This document shows, piece after piece, positions 56,434 to 64,000 of a stretch of DNA of 64,000 bases. Source of the DNA: 34-65-8 sp963529855 (lineage in GTDB: Bacteria > Pseudomonadota > Alphaproteobacteria > Sphingomonadales > Sphingomonadaceae); assembly GCA_963529855.1 (NCBI GenBank), contig CAURZK010000003.1, positions 1 to 64,000 on the forward strand, in the 5' to 3' direction. Made by a program: the position numbers and the translations under genes. Position 1 is the first letter of the stretch. Every line of letters starts with the position of its first letter. The notes below the pieces were generated by a model, which was given only the letters and a program-made list of their open reading frames with translations, did not search any database and was not told the DNA's origin.

Positions 56434-56715
56434 ATGATCAGATCTGAGTTGGTTCAAGCGCTGGGCAAGGACAACGCGGACTTGCGCGTCGAGGAAGTCG
56501 AAAAAGTGGTCGATATTTTCTTCGACGAGATCGCCAACCGACTCGCCGATGGGGGCCGGGTCGAACTGCGCGGCTTCGGCGCCTTCTCCACCCGTAGCCG
56601 CGAGGCCCGCACGGGCCGCAACCCGCGCACTGGCGAAGCCGTTCCGGTTCCCGCAAAGCGCGTGCCCTATTTCAAGCCGGGCAAGGAAATGCGCGAGCGG
56701 CTGAACGCCGAATAG
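56434..56715 (+). CDS. ihfB: Integration host factor subunit beta
   Basis: This 93-residue HU-fold protein starts MIRSELVQALGKDNADLRVEEVEKVVDIFFDEI and contains GRVELRGFGAFSTRSREARTGRNPRTGEAVPVPAKRVPYFKPGKEMRERL, the beta-arm with the DNA-kinking Pro. The MIRSEL opening and the KRVPYFKPGK end identify IHF-beta rather than HU. The start at 56434 has a GGGAG site; the open frame back to 56320 is leader DNA. It works as a heterodimer with IhfA, which is not in the window. Confidence 0.95.
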   Translation: MIRSELVQALGKDNADLRVEEVEKVVDIFFDEIANRLADGGRVELRGFGAFSTRSREARTGRNPRTGEAVPVPAKRVPYFKPGKEMRERLNAE

Positions 56716-56813
56716 TTCCGGCCGTCCAGGCGTATGTTCGCGGCGCGAGGCGGCGCCGTGCAAAAGCAATTTTCCTTTTGCCCTGCACCGGCTAGGGCCC
56801 GCCGCAATGCCGT

Positions 56814-56898
56814 GCGGGCGTGGCGGAATGGTAGACGCCGGGGACTTAAAATCCCCTGATCATCGATCGTGTGGGTTCGAGTCCCACCGCCCGCACCA
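56814..56898 (+). tRNA. tRNA-Leu (anticodon TAA), CCA encoded
   Basis: The acceptor arms GCGGGCG (56814-56820) and CGCCCGC (before ACCA, 56888-56894) pair fully. The anticodon loop CTTAAAA sits on the GGGGA/TCCCC stem and gives TAA, reading UUA. A long variable arm marks it as class II (Leu). The T-arm GTGGGTTCGAGTCCCAC is standard, and CCA is encoded at 56896-56898. Confidence 0.97.
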
Positions 56899-57044
56899 TT
56901 TGTCCCATTTATTCCTGACCGAACAAGCCGTTCTGTTAGCCGCGTATTTACCCGTAGGGGACAGAAAGCCGAATCTAAGGTGGGCGCCATAGCTTGGGCC
57001 GGCAGGAGCCGGATTCGGCCGTGGTGACAGGGGTGTGGGAATTG

Positions 57045-57659
57045 ATGGACAATGCAGCTCCGGCTCCGGAAGGACCCGATTACGCGGATCAGCGTGCGGC
57101 ACCGCGGGTTACCCTGCTCATCCGCCCGGCCAAGATCGGCACCGTCGAAGGCGAGTTCGTCTGCGTGATCCGCGACGTGTCGTCCACCGGCGTCAGCGTT
57201 CGGATGTTTCACCTGCCGCCGGTTGGCCAGCGCGCTTCGCTCGAGACCGAAACCGGACAGGTCATTGCGATGGAACGGGTATGGGCGCGGGGCAAGGACG
57301 TGGGTTTCCGCTTCCTCTCGCCGATCGACGTGAATGCGCTTGTCGGTGAGGAAGGACATTATCCCAAGCGCAAGCTGCGCCTGTCGATCGAATTGCCGGT
57401 GGTGATGCTGGTCCTGGGGCTGGAGCATCACGCGATAGTGCGCAATCTGTCGCAGCAGGGGGCCCGGATCGAATGCGAGCAGCGCCTGGCGATCGATCAG
57501 ATCGTGCGCCTGCGCTCGCGCCCCCTGCCTGAAATTCGCGCCAAGGTGCGCTGGCGCCGCGGCAACGAATATGGGCTGGTATTCGAGGATACCTTCAAAC
57601 TGGCCGAATTTGCAGAGCTCGCCGCGCACCTGCAGAGCCCTTCGCTGATCGAACGCTGA
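57045..57659 (+). CDS. Tandem PilZ-domain protein
   Basis: This 204-residue protein has two PilZ-like beta-barrels. The first reads YADQRAAPRVTLLIRPAKIG...CVIRDVSSTGVSVRM, the second KRKLRLSIELPVVMLV...AIVRNLSQQGARIECEQ. RxxxR and D/NxSxxG motifs bind cyclic-di-GMP; the first copy has QRAAPR with DVSSTG, the second YPKRKLR with NLSQQG, so both may bind. The start at 57045 avoids a longer frame opening at a TTG (56994). It lies 93 nt upstream of the UGM-like operon on the same strand, suggesting c-di-GMP input to that glycan pathway. Confidence 0.85.
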   Translation: MDNAAPAPEGPDYADQRAAPRVTLLIRPAKIGTVEGEFVCVIRDVSSTGVSVRMFHLPPVGQRASLETETGQVIAMERVWARGKDVGFRFLSPIDVNALVGEEGHYPKRKLRLSIELPVVMLVLGLEHHAIVRNLSQQGARIECEQRLAIDQIVRLRSRPLPEIRAKVRWRRGNEYGLVFEDTFKLAEFAELAAHLQSPSLIER

Positions 57660-57690
57660 GTTACGCTGCGCGCGATTGCAGATGGCGCAC

Positions 57691-57705
57691 TTAACCCTCC
57701 GCTAA
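57691..57705 (+). promoter_or_regulatory. CtrA-like box upstream of the glycan operon
   Basis: TTAA (57691-57694), 7 bp, then CTAA (57702-57705), followed by CC. It differs by one base from the CtrA consensus TTAA-N7-TTAA and lies 48 nt before the start of the flavoprotein gene. Confidence 0.35.
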
Positions 57706-57752
57706 CCATTTTCCGGCACTTCGGGACCACATACCGGAAGGGGGGAATCCGC

Positions 57753-59351
57753 ATGACGCAGGCACATGGGCAGTACGTACATCCGCTTGGAACGGAGCGC
57801 GAGGTCGACGTTGCAATCATCGGCGCCGGGCCCGCCGGGCTTACGGCCGCCTATCTGCTTACCAAGGCGGGTAAATCCGTCGCCGTGATCGAAAAAGACG
57901 CGACTTACGTCGGCGGCATCAGCCGTACGGTCGAACACGAAGGCTATCGCTTCGACATCGGGGGGCACCGCTTCTTTTCGAAATCCCAGCAGGTCGTCGA
58001 CCTATGGAACGAGATCCTGCCCGACGATTTCATCCAGCGCCCGCGGATGAGCCGCATCTATTACGAGGGCAAGTTCTACAGTTACCCATTGCGCGCGTTC
58101 GAGGCGCTGGCGAACCTGGGCCTGCTGCGATCCACGGCTTGCATGGTCAGCTACCTCAAGTCCCGCGTATTGCCGATCCGCGAGGTCAAGAGCTTCGAAG
58201 ACTGGACGACCAATCAGTTCGGCAGGCGGCTCTATTCGATCTTCTTCAAGACCTACACCGAGAAGGTGTGGGGGATGCCGTGCGACGAGATGAGCGCGGA
58301 CTGGGCAGCCCAGCGGATCAAGGGGCTCAGCCTGTGGGGCGCGGTCGTCGACGGGCTGAAGCGCAGCCTGGGCCTGAACAAGCGTCCCAACGACGGGCAG
58401 GCGGTAAAGACGCTGCTCGAAACCTTTCGGTATCCGCGGCTCGGCCCGGGCATGATGTGGGACGCGGCGCGGGACAAGATGCTGGCGACCGGTCATGGTC
58501 ACCTGTTCATGGGTCATGCGCTTGAACAGCTTGCTGCTGACGGTGACGGCGGCTGGCGCATGAGCACAACCGGCCCGGACGGGCGCCGCGTAATCCGCGC
58601 AGCCCACGCGATCAGCTCGGCACCGATGCGCGAATTGGCGGCGCGGCTTCACCCGCTGCCCGACACCACGCTCAATGCCGCCAGGCTGAAGTATCGGGAC
58701 TTCCTGACCGTGGCGCTCAAGATCCGCTCCGCCGACCTGTTTCCCGACAACTGGATCTATATCCACGACAGCAAGGTGCAGGTCGGGCGGGTGCAAAATT
58801 TCCGATCGTGGTCGCCTGAAATGGTGCCCGATCCGGAGGTCGCATGCGTCGGCCTGGAGTATTTCTGTTTCGAAGGCGACGGATTGTGGGCATCGTCGGA
58901 CGACGACCTGATCGCCCTTGCCACGCGTGAGATGGACATTCTCGGCCTGTGCGATCCCGCGCAGGTCATCGGCGGCGCAGTGGTGCGGCAGGAAAAGGCA
59001 TATCCCGTCTATGACGAGGACTATGCCGCCAATGTGGCCGCCATGCGCCACGAACTGGAAGCCAAGCACCCGACACTGCATCTGGTCGGCCGCAACGGGA
59101 TGCACCGCTACAACAACCAGGACCACGCGATGATGACGGCGATGCTGACGGTCGAGAACATTCTCGCCGGAGAGCGCCGCTACGACACCTGGTGCGTCAA
59201 CGAGGATGCCGAATATCACGAAGCGGGCGACGAGGGTGCCCAAGCGGCGCTTCCTGTACGCGAGACCGTGACGCCTGATCAGGCAGCCGCACTTGCTTCC
59301 GTCCGCGACGTTCCGCGGCGGGTTACCGATCGCGGTCGCAAGGCCGCGTAA
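57753..59351 (+). CDS. FAD-dependent UDP-galactopyranose-mutase-like protein
   Basis: This 532-residue flavoprotein has the Rossmann FAD motif VAIIGAGPAGLTAAYLLTKAGKSVAVIEKDATYVGG at the N-terminus, then FDIGGHRFFSKSQQVVDLW. YNNQDHAMMTAMLTVENIL near residue 465 is typical of the NAD(P)/FAD amine-oxidase-like group related to UDP-galactopyranose mutase. Expected role: rearranging or oxidising a nucleotide- or lipid-linked sugar. A GtrA gene follows by 15 nt and a large membrane protein overlaps that, so it feeds a membrane glycan path. Confidence 0.85.
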   Translation: MTQAHGQYVHPLGTEREVDVAIIGAGPAGLTAAYLLTKAGKSVAVIEKDATYVGGISRTVEHEGYRFDIGGHRFFSKSQQVVDLWNEILPDDFIQRPRMSRIYYEGKFYSYPLRAFEALANLGLLRSTACMVSYLKSRVLPIREVKSFEDWTTNQFGRRLYSIFFKTYTEKVWGMPCDEMSADWAAQRIKGLSLWGAVVDGLKRSLGLNKRPNDGQAVKTLLETFRYPRLGPGMMWDAARDKMLATGHGHLFMGHALEQLAADGDGGWRMSTTGPDGRRVIRAAHAISSAPMRELAARLHPLPDTTLNAARLKYRDFLTVALKIRSADLFPDNWIYIHDSKVQVGRVQNFRSWSPEMVPDPEVACVGLEYFCFEGDGLWASSDDDLIALATREMDILGLCDPAQVIGGAVVRQEKAYPVYDEDYAANVAAMRHELEAKHPTLHLVGRNGMHRYNNQDHAMMTAMLTVENILAGERRYDTWCVNEDAEYHEAGDEGAQAALPVRETVTPDQAAALASVRDVPRRVTDRGRKAA

Positions 59352-59366
59352 ACAGGGATCGACCCG

Positions 59367-59783
59367 GTGAGCACGATTCTTGCGCGGATTCGCGACGTCC
59401 GGCTGGTTCGCTATCTGCTGGCGAGCGTCGGTGCACTGGCGGCCGACTCGGGCTTCTTTCTCGTGCTGCTGGGATTGGGCCTGCGTTCTGCGATTGCCGC
59501 CATGGCTGGGTATTGCCTTGGCATTGCTGTCCACTGGGTATTGTCGAGCCGCGCAGTGTTCGCCGATCGTGTCGCGGCGCATGGGCACGTTCGTACTCGG
59601 CAGAAAACCATGTTCATCGCATCGGCCATGATCGGTCTAGCCTTGACCGCAGCGATCGTCATGCTCGGCGAGTCCGTTGGCACCGACCCGAGACTGGCCA
59701 AGCTGATCGCGGTTGCGGTGAGTTTCGTGGCAACCTGGCTGCTGCGTTCCAGCGTAGTGTTTCGTGCCACCTGCGATGGGTGA
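59367..59783 (+). CDS. GtrA-family membrane protein
   Basis: This 138-residue, four-helix protein starts at a GTG (59367) and reads VRYLLASVGALAADSGFFLVLLGLG, then YCLGIAVHWVLSSRAVF, the GtrA/DPMS motif with the conserved Asp and the N/H-W-x-x-S-x-x-x-F pattern. The family flips or carries polyprenyl-linked sugars. It overlaps the start of the next gene by 8 nt. No GtrB-type glycosyltransferase is adjacent. Confidence 0.92.
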   Translation: MSTILARIRDVRLVRYLLASVGALAADSGFFLVLLGLGLRSAIAAMAGYCLGIAVHWVLSSRAVFADRVAAHGHVRTRQKTMFIASAMIGLALTAAIVMLGESVGTDPRLAKLIAVAVSFVATWLLRSSVVFRATCDG

Positions 59784-61548
59784 ACTTGCACGGAAAGTGA
59801 AGGTACACTGGACCCGGGTTGCGCTGGTCTGGGCGCTGTTAAGCATCTACCTGCTCATTCGCAGTGTTCCCGCACTTACGATCCGCGACTTTCCTGACCC
59901 TGACGACGTGCTGCGCCTGGTTCAGGTGCGCGACCTGTTGGCCGGGCAAGGCTGGTTTGATCTGCATCAGTACCGGGTCAACGCACCCGAAGGGCTGCTG
60001 ATGCACTGGTCGCGCTTGGTGGACCTGCCCCTTGCAACCTTCATGCTCCTGCTGGATCCGATCTTCGGGCGAACCGCTGCCGAACAGATCGCGATCGTTG
60101 CCATTCCCCTCCTTACACTGGCTGCGATCCTGGCCGCAATAGCCAAGGCCGCGTCCTATCACCTCCCACGTGAGACAGTGACGCTGGCATGCTTGTGCGC
60201 CGGCCTGTCGCCGATGCTGCTGATCCAGGTTCAGCCCATGCGGATCGACCATCACGGCTGGCAGATATTCACCGTGGTACTGGCTCTGGTTGGCGTTTCG
60301 CAGGGCAGGCGCTGGCAAGGTGCTGCCCTGGCCGGTGCTGCGCTGGCTGCAGGTTTGTCGATCTCCCTTGAAATTCTTCCCCTGGCTGCCGGCTTTGGCG
60401 CTGTTTACGCCGTTCATTGGCTGGAGGATCGACGGCAGCGTTATCAGCTGGTCGTGTTCCTGGTCGCATTGGCGGCAGGACTGATCATGCTGTTCGGCGC
60501 AACGCGCGGCTTGGCTGATCTGGTCGAGCACTGCGATGCCGTATCGCCCGGCCATCTGGGGCTGTTTTCACTGACGGCTGCCGGCGCAGCGCTGGTGGCA
60601 CGGCGCAACCCGGCGCACGGGCCACTCGTGATCGCCGCACTGTCGGCCGTCGGCCTGGGTGCAGTTGCATTCTATCTTTGGCAGGCACCGATGTGTGCTG
60701 CCGGCCCGTTCGCCGATCTCGAACCGCAAGTTCGCCTGTTGTGGTATGAAAATATCGCCGAAGGTCAGCCCATCTGGTTGGCGCGTCCCATCGTGGCGAT
60801 ACCCATCGCCCTGCACGCGCTGATCGTCCTGGCGATCTTGTTCTGGGCGCGTCAACGTTCTGGCGGTGACCAGCGCCAATGGTGGCAAGACTATCTGATA
60901 CTCGCAATCTTCTCTTTCGGGGCCGGCATACTCGTCTGGCGGTCAATGGCATTTGTAGGGGCGCTGTCGGCCATACCGCTGGGACTGTTTGCCGCTCACC
61001 TGCTGGCAAAGGTTCGAACAGCAAACCATGTGCGTCGCAAGCTGGCATTGGTCGCGGCGCTGTGTATCGGGCTCGTCCCTGGCTTGCCGTTCATTGCCTA
61101 TGTTGCCGTTTTGCCGGAATCGTCGGCCCTACGACAAGGCACGGCAGAACCGCGAATGGGCGTAAAATGTAACCTCGATAAAGCGATCCCTGCCCTCGGC
61201 CACCTACCACGCGCGAAAATCTTCGCTCCGCTGGATATTGGGCCTGCGCTGCTCGAGCATTCGCACCACAGTGTAGTTGCGACCGGCCACCATCGCGGCC
61301 AAGCCAATATGCGGGACGTCATCGCTGCTTTCACTGGCTCGACGGACCGCGCACAAGCGTTGATCTCACAGCACAATGCCAAGTACCTGCTGACGTGCGA
61401 CAAGCTGGGTGAGATGCAACTTTATGCAGGCTACGCGCCTGACGGACTGTCTGCACAGATTATTTCAGGGAAGGTGCCGCACTGGCTCGAAAAGGTAGAC
61501 ATCGCTGCTCCACCGGCCGTCAACCTATGGCGCGTCAAGCCAGAATAG
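59776..61548 (+). CDS. Large membrane protein, GT-C glycosyltransferase-like
   Basis: This 590-residue protein has about eleven helices and a soluble C-terminal part. After helix one it carries IRDFPDPDDVLRLVQVRDLLAGQGWFDLHQYRVNAPEGLLMHWSRLVDLPL, with an acidic DPDD typical of GT-C first loops, and QPMRIDHHGWQIF later. The C-terminal region (CNLDKAIPALGHLPRAKIFAPLDIGPALLEH) could recognise an acceptor. The gene starts inside gtrA (ATG 59776; GTG 59764 also possible). It likely moves a sugar from a polyprenyl carrier, with the UGM-like and GtrA proteins supplying it. No exact family is recognised. Confidence 0.75.
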   Translation: MGELARKVKVHWTRVALVWALLSIYLLIRSVPALTIRDFPDPDDVLRLVQVRDLLAGQGWFDLHQYRVNAPEGLLMHWSRLVDLPLATFMLLLDPIFGRTAAEQIAIVAIPLLTLAAILAAIAKAASYHLPRETVTLACLCAGLSPMLLIQVQPMRIDHHGWQIFTVVLALVGVSQGRRWQGAALAGAALAAGLSISLEILPLAAGFGAVYAVHWLEDRRQRYQLVVFLVALAAGLIMLFGATRGLADLVEHCDAVSPGHLGLFSLTAAGAALVARRNPAHGPLVIAALSAVGLGAVAFYLWQAPMCAAGPFADLEPQVRLLWYENIAEGQPIWLARPIVAIPIALHALIVLAILFWARQRSGGDQRQWWQDYLILAIFSFGAGILVWRSMAFVGALSAIPLGLFAAHLLAKVRTANHVRRKLALVAALCIGLVPGLPFIAYVAVLPESSALRQGTAEPRMGVKCNLDKAIPALGHLPRAKIFAPLDIGPALLEHSHHSVVATGHHRGQANMRDVIAAFTGSTDRAQALISQHNAKYLLTCDKLGEMQLYAGYAPDGLSAQIISGKVPHWLEKVDIAAPPAVNLWRVKPE

Positions 61549-61551
61549 CCG

Positions 61552-62034
61552 CTAAGCCGCGCGGAATTCGAGCGCCACGCCGTTGATGCAGTGGCGCTTG
61601 CCTGTGGGTTTTGGGCCGTCGTTGAAGATATGGCCCAGGTGTCCGCCACAGTCGGCACAGTGGACCTCGGTCCGCGGGATACCGATCTTGAAATCGGTCT
61701 TCGTTCCGACCGCCCCCGGCAAGGCTTGCCAGAAACTGGGCCAACCGGTGCGGCTGTCGAACTTCACGCGGGACGAATAAAGGGCGTTGCCGCACCCCTG
61801 GCAATGAAACGTGCCCGCGCGCTTCTCCTTGTCCAGCGGCGAGGAATAGGGGCGCTCGGTCGCTTCCTGCCGCAGAACGCGGAATTCGGCCGGGGTCAAC
61901 CGCCGCCGCCATTCGGCTTCGGAATAGGTGACGCGGTAATTTTTGGCCTCCGCACGGCCTGAACCGCACGCGGTGAGAGCGAGCCCGGCCCCGCCGAGGG
62001 CCAGATGGCGGAGGAACTGGCGCCGATCGTTCAT
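61552..62034 (-). CDS. msrB: Peptide methionine-(R)-S-oxide reductase, exported lipoprotein
   Basis: This 160-residue enzyme reduces R-sulfoxides of methionine. The start at 62034 gives a twin-arginine-like leader (NDRRQFLRHLALGGAGLALTAC) with lipobox LTAC, so a Tat-exported lipoprotein. The zinc Cys pairs are CQGCG and CADCG; the catalytic Cys is in RHCINGVALEF, and HLGHIFNDGP is conserved. It probably repairs periplasmic proteins. Convergent with the GT-C-like gene. Confidence 0.94.
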   Translation of the reverse strand: MNDRRQFLRHLALGGAGLALTACGSGRAEAKNYRVTYSEAEWRRRLTPAEFRVLRQEATERPYSSPLDKEKRAGTFHCQGCGNALYSSRVKFDSRTGWPSFWQALPGAVGTKTDFKIGIPRTEVHCADCGGHLGHIFNDGPKPTGKRHCINGVALEFRAA

Positions 62035-62068
62035 GATCACCCGACTACCACGATGGCCCTGAACGGCA

Positions 62069-63382
62069 TCAGAACTGGGTAACCTCGACTTCGAGCCTGC
62101 GGAAGCCATGGACGAAGTTGGCCCGCACCCGCTCGACATCCCCGGCAACATGCACGCGCATCCGGCGTGCGTGCATTTCTTCCAGCAGAACGCGCAGTTG
62201 CAGTTCCGCCAGCCGGGCCCCAACGCAGCGGTGGATGCCATAGCCGAACGACAGGTGACGCCGCGCGTTTTCGCGGGTCAGGTCGAGCTTGTCGGGATCG
62301 GGAAACACTTCCTCGTCGCGATTGGCCGACAAGTACCACAGGATCAGCTTGTCGCCGGCGTTGATCCGTTCGCCGAACAGCTCGCAATCTTCGGTCGCGG
62401 TGCGGCGCATGTGCGCCAGCGGAGTCTGGTAACGCAGACATTCCTGCACCGCGTTGGGGATCAGGCCGGGCTGTTCCTCGAACAGTTTTCGCTGGTCGGG
62501 AAACTTGTCCAGGGCATGGATGATGCCGCTCATGGTGTTGCGCGTGGTGTCGTTGCCGCCGACGATCAGGAGCACGAGGTTGCCCATGAATTCGCGCGGG
62601 CTCATCTGGTTCATCGCAGGCGAGTGGATCATCATCGAGATGAGATCGGGCGTCGGTTCGGCCTGACTGCGCTGGATCCACAATTGCTGGAAGTAGGCAG
62701 CCATTTCCTGCAGCACCTGCTCGCGCTCGTCACCCAATTCGCGAACGAGCGCGATCTCGGTATCGCCAGCCCAGTCGCTCCAGTAGGTCAGCAATCGGCG
62801 ATCTTCCCAAGGGAAGCCAAACAGCAAGGCCAGCATCCCGGTCGTCAGCTCGATCGAAACCTTGTCGACCCAGTCAAACACCTGCCCGCGCGGCAACGAA
62901 TCGAGCAATTCGCCTGTCCGCTTGCGAATGTCGTCCTCCATCCGTTTCATTTCCGCCGGGGTAAAGGCGGGGGCGACGGTGCGGCGCTGGCCGGTGTGCT
63001 TGGGTCGGTCCATCGCAATGAACATCGGCAACTCGCGCCCTTCGATGTCCGGATCGCGTTCGAGAATGGTGATCCCGCCATGCTCCCAACTGGACGAGAA
63101 CAGCTCTGGCAAAGCCTCCACATGCTGGATCGCCTTGTGCGATACGACGTTCCAGTACGACCCGAACGGGCTATCGGGCACGTAGTGGAGCGGGCCCCTG
63201 GCGCGCATTTCCGCGAAGATGGGCTGCCAGCGATCTTCCACATAGATGTCGCTGCGGCTGACGTCGAACGGGTGGGTGTGGCGCGGCAGTTCCTCGGGGT
63301 GCGCATCGAGGTGGCTGACCAGCCGCTCATAGGCAGACGGCGACGTGCGCCACTGCGGCTTTTCGGGGGCAAGCGAAGCCAT
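62069..63382 (-). CDS. Cytochrome P450, CYP153-like
   Basis: This 437-residue soluble P450 carries the heme Cys motif HLSFGYGIHRCVGARLAE, the I-helix GGNDTTRNTMSG, and ExxR as QECLRYQTPLAHMRR. FDVSRSDIYVEDRWQPIFAEMRARGPLHYVPDSPFGSYWNV and PMFIAMDRPKHTGQRRTVAPAF match the CYP153 group (bacterial alkane/fatty-acid terminal hydroxylases) as I recall it. The start at 63382 is preferred to 63403. No ferredoxin or ferredoxin reductase gene is next to it on the side visible here. Confidence 0.92.
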   Translation of the reverse strand: MASLAPEKPQWRTSPSAYERLVSHLDAHPEELPRHTHPFDVSRSDIYVEDRWQPIFAEMRARGPLHYVPDSPFGSYWNVVSHKAIQHVEALPELFSSSWEHGGITILERDPDIEGRELPMFIAMDRPKHTGQRRTVAPAFTPAEMKRMEDDIRKRTGELLDSLPRGQVFDWVDKVSIELTTGMLALLFGFPWEDRRLLTYWSDWAGDTEIALVRELGDEREQVLQEMAAYFQQLWIQRSQAEPTPDLISMMIHSPAMNQMSPREFMGNLVLLIVGGNDTTRNTMSGIIHALDKFPDQRKLFEEQPGLIPNAVQECLRYQTPLAHMRRTATEDCELFGERINAGDKLILWYLSANRDEEVFPDPDKLDLTRENARRHLSFGYGIHRCVGARLAELQLRVLLEEMHARRMRVHVAGDVERVRANFVHGFRRLEVEVTQF

Positions 63383-63455
63383 GCATTCTCTCCTGCCGCT
63401 CACCTCGAACCGGGGAGTCGGTCAGTGCAGATTGCACCCTTAAGTCGAAGCAATG

Positions 63456-64000
63456 TCAATGGTGAGTTGCGTTTTGCGACTGATTGCGCGCGAACCACCG
63501 CCTGCGTGCGGGCGCAGGGCCCGATTGCATCACCCTGCGCCGGAAAAGCGTCGCCCCTCCCTTCACGAACAGCACCACGCACAGTGCCTGCCACGCGATC
63601 GCGGCCAAGTGCGGCCACAGCGCCGGATCCTGCGCTGCTCGCGCCATCATCGCGAAGGGCGAACTGAAAGGAAACACCGCTGCCGCCAGTTCGGTCGGAG
63701 AGCCAGGGTCGGCAATGGTGTAGCTGGCGAGGAAGAACACCAGCAGTTGCATCATCGTGGCCGGCATCGACAGCGTCTGCACTTCGCGCACGGTCTTGGC
63801 CATCGAACCGATGGTCAGGAACAAAGCGCCAAGCAGCAGGTAACCCATCGCGAAATAGATCACTCCCAGCAACAGGAACAGCGGCCAGCCCAGCGCGGGT
63901 TCGCTCAGCGCCTCGGCAGAAAATCCGCCGAAAGCGAACACAGCGGCGCCTGCGGTGCCCCAAACGACGATACCCACGAAACTGACCGCCAGCATGGCGA
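63456..64000 (-). CDS. ABC-2-type transporter permease, 3' part only
   Basis: The frame runs off the right edge, so only the C-terminal part of at least 180 residues is seen. It has four membrane helices, with GYLLLGALFLTIGSMAKTVREVQTLSMPATMMQLLVFFLASYTIADPGSPTELAAAVFPFSSPFAMMAR, the typical end of NatB/YhaP-type (ABC-2) permeases, then a basic tail (RRRVMQSGPAPARRRWFARN). Its ATPase partner should lie beyond the window. The P450 follows 74 nt downstream on the same strand. Confidence 0.85.
   Translation of the reverse strand, partial: AMLAVSFVGIVVWGTAGAAVFAFGGFSAEALSEPALGWPLFLLLGVIYFAMGYLLLGALFLTIGSMAKTVREVQTLSMPATMMQLLVFFLASYTIADPGSPTELAAAVFPFSSPFAMMARAAQDPALWPHLAAIAWQALCVVLFVKGGATLFRRRVMQSGPAPARRRWFARNQSQNATHH

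Overview
The window is a GC-rich stretch of an alphaproteobacterial chromosome. Gene content and protein style point to the order Sphingomonadales, most likely the Erythrobacteraceae: NodT/OprM-type efflux, exosortase-A-associated glycan genes, a PHA depolymerase, a CYP153-like P450, IhfB, DUF465/YdcH and paired secreted amidohydrolases. The family placement is inferred from recognised protein families, not from a search. Genes are dense, many neighbours overlap by 4 nt, and several starts are GTG, TTG or possibly CTG. No rRNA, CRISPR array, transposase or integrase is visible.

Layout. (1) 1-8.5 kb: an RND efflux operon (adaptor, pump, outer-membrane factor) on the minus strand, divergent from a TetR regulator, with two matching operator-like palindromes between them. 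A gene-poor stretch and two unrecognised small genes follow, then the 5' half of a comM/yifB gene that stops at its Walker A motif. This looks like the edge of an insertion or deletion. (2) 8.6-19.3 kb: housekeeping genes (rpmH, xthA, ribA, terC, recQ) mixed with secreted or membrane proteins, including an SPFH protein whose natural reading frame carries an amber codon. (3) 19.3-25 kb: an acyl-CoA catabolic operon (acyl-CoA dehydrogenase, CoA transferase, thiolase), PPK2 and phenylalanine hydroxylase. (4) 25-34.5 kb: uppP, an M13 peptidase, an ABC exporter, PHA depolymerase, a second thiolase and a MaoC hydratase. (5) 34.4-39 kb: an exosortase-A-type O-ligase divergent from an exosortase-A-type glycosyltransferase, with a 40-residue membrane ORF overlapping the ligase start, and a large Pro/Ala-rich membrane-anchored protein. 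(6) 39-50 kb: gltBD, an OprB-like porin, a Fur/Zur regulator, dxs, a crotonase and an NnrU protein. (7) 50.7-56 kb: a likely peptide-use operon made of a POT transporter, a lipoprotein amidohydrolase, a second amidohydrolase that has lost its metal ligands, and an FKBP isomerase. (8) 56-64 kb: GntR, ihfB, tRNA-Leu and PilZ; then a UDP-galactopyranose-mutase-like/GtrA/GT-C-like operon; then msrB, a CYP153-like P450 and the end of an ABC permease.

Most of the window is core metabolism. The stretches most worth attention are the comM junction with the efflux cargo (1-8.5 kb), the amber-interrupted SPFH/Arc operon (14.1-15.3 kb), the divergent glycan locus (34.4-39 kb), the enzyme/pseudoenzyme amidohydrolase pair (50.8-54 kb) and the membrane glycan operon (57.7-61.5 kb).
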